Positions 1 to 5,552 of a DNA stretch of 9,412 nt are shown here, in pieces. Position 1 is the first letter of the stretch; each line of letters begins with the position of its first letter. The notes beneath the pieces are model-generated. The model was not told the DNA's origin and did not search any database. It saw nothing but the letters and a program-made list of their open reading frames with translations. Source of the stretch: Akkermansiaceae bacterium UBA7890. GTDB lineage: Bacteria > Verrucomicrobiota > Verrucomicrobiia > Verrucomicrobiales > Akkermansiaceae. A program made the position numbers and the translations under genes. The DNA is taken from contig DLRK01000077.1 in the NCBI GenBank assembly GCA_002501065.1, forward strand, positions 34,884 to 44,295, in the 5' to 3' direction.

Positions 1-1687
1 CCTGCTTCCCCTTCTTCCGGTGGGCCTGGAGTTCCGGCCACGAGAGGGTGCCGTCCTTGTTGGTGTCGGCCCCGGGGTGGCGCTTGAAATACTGCTCCTT
101 CCACCGGGCGGCCTGCTCTTTCTCGGAGAGGGGCCGGGAGGGAATGAGCTTGCGGAGGGCCTCCCGGTAGTTGGCCAGCCGCTCGGCCTGCCCGGGACGG
201 GAGGCCAGGTTGTGCCATTCGTGGGGGTCCTTGGCGGTGTGGTAGAGTTCCTCCTTGCCGTTGGCGTAGTGGATGTAGCGCCAGTCGCGGTAGCGGTGGG
301 AGTAGGACTGCCCGGCCGGGTCGTAATACTGGGCAAACTTGTAGAGAGCGGTCAGGGCCGCGGGCGGTCCCTCCCACCTGCCCTTTTGCGGATCGGCGAG
401 GAGAGCCTTGAGGGAGTGCCCGTCGAGGGGCCGGCCCTTCGGGTTGAGGACGGTGTCGGTGGGAAGCCCGCAGAGGTCGAGCAGGGTCGGGTAGAGATCA
501 ATAAGGGAGACCGGGCGGTCACATTTTTCCCCCACCCGGCTGACCCCCGGAGCGCGGATGACGAGGGGCACCCGGGTGGATTCCTGCCAGAGGGAGTTCT
601 TGTAGAGATAATCCTTTTCTCCCATCCCCCAGCCGTGATCGGAGGTGAAGACGATGATGGTGTTCTCCCGCAGGGATGAGGAGTCCACCGCCTTGAGGAC
701 CTGGCCCACGAGATCGTCGACGCTGGCCACCGAGGCGAGGTAGGCCTGGATGAATTTGCGCAGGGCGAGGTCGCGGTCGTTGCCGAAGGACTTGAGGAGG
801 GAGGAATACATCTTGTGGCCCCGGTCATCGGAGCGGTCGTCACTGCCCGAACTCAGGGTGTGCTTGAAGGTGTCCTCCACGTCCCCGGACCTGATCTCGG
901 GCAACTGGATCGATTCCAGCGGGAAGAGGTCGAAGTATTTCCGCGGGACGATCAGGGGGGTGTGGGGGCGGATGAAGCCCAGGCCCATCAGGAAGGGCTT
1001 GCCGGAGGAGGCGAGCCCCCGGAGTTTTTCCACCGCCCACTTCGCGTTGAGTTCGTCCGCGGTGGGATCCCGCTCCCTCTCTGAGTGATATTTCAGGTCG
1101 CGCTTGCCGGCCCAGTTGCCGGTGCGCCACTTGAAGCGGGTCCCTGCCAGATTCCGGAGGGGCCCGAAGGAGCCATCAACCGCCCCGAAGTCGTCCCGGA
1201 AGGGAGCCGGAACATCCGGGTGGGCCACGTCGGTCTCCTGGCCGTCGTTGGCGAAGGGGCCGTAGTCGGCCGGACGACCGAATTCCGACCATTCCTGCCG
1301 GTCCCGGTTGTGCATCATCTTGCCCGTGCCCACGGCGTGGTAGCCGTGGTGCCGGAAGTGCGCCATCAGGGTACGGGAATTCCGGAGGACCTCGTAGCTG
1401 TCCCAGGCCGCGAAGCCGAAGCACCCGGAGGTGTGCGGGTAGAGGCCGGTCAGGAAACTGGCCCGCGAGGGGTTGCAGATGGGGATGTTGCAGTGGGCCC
1501 GGGTGAAGGAGACCCCCGACTCGATGAGGCGCCGGATGTTCGGAGTCCTGGCCTGGGGATGGCCCCCGAGGGTTTCGAGGTAGTCGTTCAGGTCGTCGCA
1601 GACGATGAAGAGGACATTGGGCTTTCCGGCCCCGGGAGCCGGTTGCTGGAGGCTGGCCAGGAGCAGAAGGCTGAGGAAGGCACGCAT
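1..1687 (-). CDS. Secreted S1-family sulfatase, iduronate-2-sulfatase-like, with C-terminal EF-hand; 3' end cut by window edge
   Basis: Predicted to hydrolyse sulfate esters on a glycan outside the cytoplasm. The ATG at 1687 opens a signal peptide (MRAFLSLLLLASL then a QQPAPGAG region). The first beta strand, PNVLFIVCDDLND, supplies metal ligands D31 and D32. The activation motif C71-N-P-S-R75 followed by ASFLTG is the Cys-type formylglycine site, which needs a maturation enzyme such as FGE. G-K123-M-M-H126 resembles the GKxxH motif of iduronate-2-sulfatases, and S-D350-H351-G supplies further metal and substrate contacts. Near the end, residues encoded by 67-32 form a full EF-hand loop (DTNKDGTLSWPE), a likely calcium site. 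About 562 residues are visible with no stop before position 1, so the tail is missing. A weak GGAA lies 4 nt before the ATG. The gene is divergent from the GH16 gene. The fold and class are secure; the substrate cannot be read from the sequence. Confidence 0.93.
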   Translation of the reverse strand, partial: MRAFLSLLLLASLQQPAPGAGKPNVLFIVCDDLNDYLETLGGHPQARTPNIRRLIESGVSFTRAHCNIPICNPSRASFLTGLYPHTSGCFGFAAWDSYEVLRNSRTLMAHFRHHGYHAVGTGKMMHNRDRQEWSEFGRPADYGPFANDGQETDVAHPDVPAPFRDDFGAVDGSFGPLRNLAGTRFKWRTGNWAGKRDLKYHSERERDPTADELNAKWAVEKLRGLASSGKPFLMGLGFIRPHTPLIVPRKYFDLFPLESIQLPEIRSGDVEDTFKHTLSSGSDDRSDDRGHKMYSSLLKSFGNDRDLALRKFIQAYLASVASVDDLVGQVLKAVDSSSLRENTIIVFTSDHGWGMGEKDYLYKNSLWQESTRVPLVIRAPGVSRVGEKCDRPVSLIDLYPTLLDLCGLPTDTVLNPKGRPLDGHSLKALLADPQKGRWEGPPAALTALYKFAQYYDPAGQSYSHRYRDWRYIHYANGKEELYHTAKDPHEWHNLASRPGQAERLANYREALRKLIPSRPLSEKEQAARWKEQYFKRHPGADTNKDGTLSWPELQAHRKKGKQ

Positions 1688-1839
1688 GAGGTTCCGTTCG
1701 CTTCGGGTTGAACCACCGGGGGATGGACAACTGAGCAATACCCCGGCTGGGCCCGAGTGCAAGCAAGGTGGTGGAAAGCGGAAGAGTTCCTTCTTCCCCG
1801 GATCCTTGTCCCGCCCGCGGACGGTGCTAGGGTGGAGCC
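1688..1839. promoter_or_regulatory. Divergent intergenic region between sulfatase and GH16 genes
   Basis: These 152 bp separate two divergently transcribed secreted-enzyme genes and must hold both sets of start signals if the starts are right. A GGTGGAG sequence just before the GTG at 1840 could act as ribosome binding site for the GH16 gene, though only 2 nt separate it from the start. I see no convincing -35/-10 pair on either strand; TTGTCC near 1807 with TAGGGT near 1828 is too weak to call. A shared regulator is plausible from the layout but no operator is recognisable. Confidence 0.4.
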
Positions 1840-3039
1840 GTGCCATCACCTCCCTTCCTCCCCCGGCCCGGTGTCCCGCGGGGACGTGATACCGCACGCT
1901 TGTTCGCCTTGATCCTTCTCACTTCCCCGGCCTGGGTCCAGGGCGCGGAGGATCCGATCCCGCAACCCGGGGAGACCCATCCCTCCCACCCATCCTACCA
2001 GCTGGTGTGGCAGGACGAATTTTCCGGCACCCGGCTCGACCGGAAAAAGTGGAGCGCGGTTGATGATCCCATCCTCGGCAGCTACGGGCACGGCAACGGG
2101 GAATCCCAGGCCTACCTCGACGCGGAGGGAGAGACCTTCCTCGTCCGGGACGGCCGGCTGACCATCGTGGCCCACCATGCTCCCGATGCGACCTATCCCC
2201 TGCGCGACAAGCCTTCCGGCAAGGTCACGAAAACGATCGGCCGCCAGGATTTCAAGTCCGCCAAGCTGACCACCGAAAAGCTCCGCTCCTTCACCTACGG
2301 GATCTTCGAGGCCCGCCTCAGGAACCCGGGTGACGCGCGCGGCCGCCGCACCGCCATCCCGGTCTGGCCCGCCTTCTGGATGCTGCCCGAGGCCGGGACC
2401 GCACCCTACTCCGGCTACTGGGACAAGGCCGCGATGGACGCAAAACGGGAGTGGGCGCGCAGCACCTGGCCCTACAGCGGGGAAATCGACATCATGGAAC
2501 TGTCGGGCCGCGCCACCCGGTTGTATCACGCCGGGGCGGTGTATCACACCAGCCCACGGAACTGGACCGTCGGTCACCTCGGCTGGTATTCCCACTACCG
2601 CCGCTACGACGGGGCCATCGATCCCCGGCAGTGGATTGCGGACCAGAAGCTGGACCGATCCCTGCAGGCGGGACCCGGCCAGAAGTCCTACGTTTCCGAC
2701 TACCACGTCTACGGCTGCCAATGGACCCGGGACCGCCTCATCTTCATGCTGGACGGGAAGGAGTGGGGACCGGGGCTGGACCTCAGCCAGCACGCCCGGT
2801 TCGGCGGCCGGAAAATGTACCGGGACTATCCCTTCTACCTGATCCTGAACCTCGCCATCGGCGGAAACTACTTCGGCGTCTGGGGGCCGGACGCACCCGG
2901 CCCGGACAGGAAGGGCAGGAACGAGCTCTACGATTTCACCCGCTTCCCGCAGTCCATGCACATCGACTGGGTGCGGGTCTACCAGCAGAAGCAGGAAGGG
3001 CCCGGGCCTCTGCTCGACTTGGGACCAATTTTCGACTAA
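1840..3039 (+). CDS. Secreted GH16-family glycoside hydrolase (endo-beta-glucanase/laminarinase-like)
   Basis: Predicted retaining endo-glycosidase acting on a beta-linked polysaccharide outside the cytoplasm. The 399-residue product has a signal peptide with an unusually long N-region, a hydrophobic core LFALILLTSPAW and likely cleavage after VQGA (residue 36). The GH16 domain runs from about residue 53 (LVWQDEFSG) to 384 (MHIDWVRVYQQK). The family motif is E215-I-D217-I-M-E220: E215 is the expected nucleophile and E220 the acid/base. YPFYLILNLAIGGNYFG near the end is typical of the jelly-roll core. No in-frame ATG precedes the domain, so the start is GTG at 1840 or a nearby TTG; GTG is chosen because it keeps an export signal. 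The channel gene follows after 25 bp on the same strand. Beta-1,3-glucan is the commonest substrate for such sequences, but agarases and carrageenases share the fold, so the substrate is open. Confidence 0.92.
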   Translation: MPSPPFLPRPGVPRGRDTARLFALILLTSPAWVQGAEDPIPQPGETHPSHPSYQLVWQDEFSGTRLDRKKWSAVDDPILGSYGHGNGESQAYLDAEGETFLVRDGRLTIVAHHAPDATYPLRDKPSGKVTKTIGRQDFKSAKLTTEKLRSFTYGIFEARLRNPGDARGRRTAIPVWPAFWMLPEAGTAPYSGYWDKAAMDAKREWARSTWPYSGEIDIMELSGRATRLYHAGAVYHTSPRNWTVGHLGWYSHYRRYDGAIDPRQWIADQKLDRSLQAGPGQKSYVSDYHVYGCQWTRDRLIFMLDGKEWGPGLDLSQHARFGGRKMYRDYPFYLILNLAIGGNYFGVWGPDAPGPDRKGRNELYDFTRFPQSMHIDWVRVYQQKQEGPGPLLDLGPIFD

Positions 3040-3064
3040 CTCCGGTGTTGAGCACCCCTGAGCG

Positions 3065-3958
3065 ATGAAAATTCCTGCATTCTGCCGCCGTATCGTCGAG
3101 GCCCCCTGGTTCACCGGATTCATCATCGCCGTTATCGTCTTCGCCGGCATCCTCGTCGGGATGGAGACCAGCACCGTCCTGGTGGCGAATTACGGGCCCC
3201 TGATCGAGATCCTCAACAAGATCGTCCTCTCCATCTTCGTGGCGGAAATCGTCCTCAAGATGACCGCGGCCTGCCCGAAGCCCTGGCGCTTCTTCGCCGA
3301 CGGGTGGAATGTCTTCGATTTCCTGATCGTGGCGGTCTGCTTCCTCCCGCTCGGCGCGGGCTTCGCCCCGGTCCTCCGGCTCTTCCGGCTCTTCCGGGTC
3401 CTGCGCCTCGTCTCCGTGATCCCTCGCCTGCAGCTCATCGTTTCTGCTCTTCTGCGCTGCCTGCCCTCGATGTTCTACGTCATCATCCTGCTCTTTCTCG
3501 TCTTCTACATCTACGCAGTGGCAGGGACCATGCTCTTCGGGGCCAACGACCCGGTCCATTTCGGCGGCTTGTGGACTTCCATGCTTTCTCTCTTCCGGGT
3601 GGTCACCCTCGAGGACTGGACCGATATCATGTATCTCCAGATGTTCGGCTCAGACGTCTACGAGGGATACAACCAGTCCATTGAGGGACAGACCGTCGTC
3701 CCCAAGGCCCAGCCCTTCCTCGGAGCCTTCTATTTTGTCTCCTTTGTGCTGGTGGGGACCATGATCATGCTCAACCTCGTGATCGGGGTGATCCTCAATG
3801 GCATGGACGAGGCCCAGAAGGAAGTGGCCGACCGCCGCCTCCACGAACTGCTCACCCAGGGCGGGGAGGGAGAGAAGCAGGCCAAGCGCGAGATTCAAAT
3901 CGCCCGCCTCCGCCAGAAAGTGGCTGAGCTCGCGGAGGAACTGGAGGCGCTGACCTGA
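3065..3958 (+). CDS. Voltage-gated cation channel, bacterial NaChBac/NavAb-type single domain, with calcium-like filter
   Basis: An inner-membrane ion channel expected to work as a homotetramer. The 297 residues show six membrane segments: S1 about 15-35, S2 about 46-68 with E61, S3 about 79-96 with D85, S4 about 101-117, S5 about 136-158 and S6 about 219-245. S4 carries gating arginines at R105, R108, R111 and R114, spaced by three (RLFRLFRVLR). The pore loop holds the filter T181-L-E-D-W-T-D187, against TLESWS-type filters of bacterial sodium channels. S6 contains the family sequence MLNLVIGVI. The C-terminal helix has a clean heptad pattern (I279, L282, V286, L289, L293, L296), fitting the tetrameric coiled coil of this family. 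The filter-to-S6 loop (188-218) is long. The start is the ATG at 3065, 25 bp after the GH16 stop, with only a poor ribosome site. The family is certain; calcium selectivity is inferred from the filter. Confidence 0.93.
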   Translation: MKIPAFCRRIVEAPWFTGFIIAVIVFAGILVGMETSTVLVANYGPLIEILNKIVLSIFVAEIVLKMTAACPKPWRFFADGWNVFDFLIVAVCFLPLGAGFAPVLRLFRLFRVLRLVSVIPRLQLIVSALLRCLPSMFYVIILLFLVFYIYAVAGTMLFGANDPVHFGGLWTSMLSLFRVVTLEDWTDIMYLQMFGSDVYEGYNQSIEGQTVVPKAQPFLGAFYFVSFVLVGTMIMLNLVIGVILNGMDEAQKEVADRRLHELLTQGGEGEKQAKREIQIARLRQKVAELAEELEALT

Positions 3959-4093
3959 CGACCGCAGCCCTTCCACAACGGCATACCCCGCGTGCGAATG
4001 CCTTCCAGCACCCCCCCTCACGCCCGGGGGATGCGGGAGTCCTTCCTGCCCTGTGCTAATGGTGCGGGAACACCTGGTGGGTATTCAATTCCG

Positions 4094-4107
4094 GCCCGGC
4101 GGCGGGC
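4094..4107. terminator. Possible GC-rich stem-loop between convergent genes
   Basis: GCCCG (4094-4098) pairs with CGGGC (4103-4107) around a GCGG loop. It lies between the stops of the channel gene and of the PQQ-like gene, where a two-way terminator would be expected. No T-run follows on either strand, so it is not a classical intrinsic terminator, and in GC-rich DNA such short stems arise by chance. Confidence 0.22.
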
Positions 4108-4117
4108 AGGGCCCGGT

Positions 4118-5407
4118 TTACCCGGAAGGGTCCTGGATGCGATAAAGGTGTTTTTCGGTGCGGATATAAAACGCCTTGCCGTCCACCGCCGGGGTGGCCA
4201 TCAACTGCTCCCCGGCCAGTGGGTTGATGCTCAGGACTTCCAGCTTCCGCGAGGGCCTGATCACGGTACAGATCGAGTCCTCGTTAAAGAAATAGATTCG
4301 CCCTCTGGCGTGGATCGGGGAGGCCGAGTATGCGCCCTTCATCCGCTCCTGCCAGATGAGCCTGCCGGTCTTCGCCTCGAAGCAGGACGCTATCCCGTTG
4401 CGGTTTACCACGAAGAGAAGATCCCCGATCAACAGCGGAGAGGCCCTTGGCGGCATCCGCTTGGTTTCTCTCCAGACCACATGAGTGTCCGTCACGTCCC
4501 CGTTGCCATCGGGGCGGATGGCCCAGAGTTCAGGGTCGTCACGATCTACTATGGCGAAGACAAGCCCGTGCCCGAAAACCGGCCGGGGAGCAATCGACCA
4601 GCCCCGGTGACGCACTTTCCAGAGTTCCTGCCCCGTGACCGGGTCGTATGAAAACACTCCCTTGGCCCCCACACTGACCAGTTGGGTTGCATTCCCGCGG
4701 GGAATGAGAGCCGGCATGCCAAAGGCCTTTCGTTGGAGCACCGGCACCTTGCTGTAATCAACGGAGCGGTTTGTCTTCCAGGCCGTTTCCCCGCTGTTTT
4801 TGTTGAGAGCAACAACGTATTGCACATCCCGGCCATCGACGTGAACGACCATGAAATCCCCCACCAGGAACGGGGAACTGGCCGGGCCTGCTCCCTTTTC
4901 ATGATCACATTCAAGGTCGCGGCGGCGCCACAGGATCCGCCCGGTTGCGGTATCCAGACATGCCGTTCCGTAGGTCCCGAAATGAACGTAGACGCGTCCC
5001 TCCTCGATCACGGGAGTGGGGGTGGCATAGGTATTGGCCGCGGTGATCGACATGGGCGACTTCACATCGAAGACATGAACATCATGCAGGATCCTGCCGG
5101 AATCCCTGTCCACACATACCGCAAAAAGCCTGCCGCCATCCCTGGTCGCGGTGGTCAGCCAGATCTGGCGGCCCCAGATCACAGGAGAAGACCATCCCCG
5201 GTCGTGGATGGGAGTTTTCCAGGCCACCTTCTTCTCATCCCACTTCAGTGGAAGGTCAGAAGACTGGGTGTGGCCATTGCCCAGAGGGCCTCGAAATTGC
5301 CACCAGCGCTCTTCAGCCAACGCAATGTTCGCCGCCACAATGGCAGCAACCAGAATCATTGAACTTTGCATGGCCGGTCCGGTTTTACTGAGGGGTGTGA
5401 TCTTCAT
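4118..5407 (-). CDS. Exported PQQ-like beta-propeller repeat protein
   Basis: A secreted or periplasmic beta-propeller of the PQQ/BamB-like class, 429 residues from the chosen start. The signal peptide core MILVAAIVAANIALA is followed by EERWWQFRGP, the WxQFRGP opening seen in many Planctomycete and Verrucomicrobial members. Four clear blade motifs follow: DTATGRILW (152-160), NKNSGETAW (202-210), DPVTGQELW (255-263) and EAKTGRLIW (344-352). No catalytic domain is attached, so it may bind a ligand or partner, or be an orphan quinoprotein-like scaffold; the real role is unknown. The reading frame can be extended to a TTG at 5434, but the ATG at 5407 is preferred because its N-region has two lysines; the ATG at 5371 would leave none. 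A GC hairpin sits just upstream of the chosen ATG. The gene is co-oriented with the HzsA-related gene, 145 bp downstream of it. True PQQ binding is doubtful. Confidence 0.88.
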   Translation of the reverse strand: MKITPLSKTGPAMQSSMILVAAIVAANIALAEERWWQFRGPLGNGHTQSSDLPLKWDEKKVAWKTPIHDRGWSSPVIWGRQIWLTTATRDGGRLFAVCVDRDSGRILHDVHVFDVKSPMSITAANTYATPTPVIEEGRVYVHFGTYGTACLDTATGRILWRRRDLECDHEKGAGPASSPFLVGDFMVVHVDGRDVQYVVALNKNSGETAWKTNRSVDYSKVPVLQRKAFGMPALIPRGNATQLVSVGAKGVFSYDPVTGQELWKVRHRGWSIAPRPVFGHGLVFAIVDRDDPELWAIRPDGNGDVTDTHVVWRETKRMPPRASPLLIGDLLFVVNRNGIASCFEAKTGRLIWQERMKGAYSASPIHARGRIYFFNEDSICTVIRPSRKLEVLSINPLAGEQLMATPAVDGKAFYIRTEKHLYRIQDPSG

Positions 5408-5409
5408 CC

Positions 5410-5429
5410 CCGGGGCGTTCTTGCCCCGG
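5410..5429. other. Perfect 7-bp GC stem-loop abutting the PQQ-like start codon
   Basis: CCGGGGC at 5410-5416 pairs exactly with GCCCCGG at 5423-5429 around a 6-nt loop. In the minus-strand transcript it ends 2 nt before the ATG at 5407, covering the place where a ribosome site should be. It could lower translation, or it may argue for the alternative ATG at 5371. No regulator or riboswitch class is recognised. Confidence 0.4.
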
Positions 5430-5479
5430 CCCAAACTACAGGAGGAAGCAGGGAGGTAAAAAGGGTTAACTAAGAGTTA

Positions 5480-5508
5480 TTTATCAGCGAACTTCTATCT
5501 CCCGACAA
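5480..5508 (-). promoter_or_regulatory. Candidate sigma-70-like promoter for the PQQ-like gene
   Basis: On the minus strand, TTGTCG (5508-5503) and GATAAA (5485-5480) each match four of six consensus bases and are separated by 17 bp. They lie in a notably A+T-rich stretch (about 5455-5500), between the stop of the HzsA-related gene and the PQQ-like start. This supports separate transcription of the PQQ-like gene, but promoter consensus in these phyla is poorly known. Confidence 0.33.
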
Positions 5509-5552
5509 GAATCGTTCTGGCCGGGTTGACCACGAGTCCGGGCTAGCAGGCC

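Noticed and set aside
352..843. 163-residue minus-strand frame inside the sulfatase
   Set aside because: It is an out-of-frame shadow rich in S, T, P and R; the correct sulfatase frame runs through with full motifs.
20..1711. Plus-strand frames of about 200 residues opposite the sulfatase
   Set aside because: They are glycine/valine-rich antisense translations of the sulfatase with no domain signs.
1846..3174. 442-residue open frame on the minus strand opposite the GH16 gene
   Set aside because: It is antisense to a clear GH16 gene, has no recognisable motif, and long antisense frames are common in high-G+C DNA.
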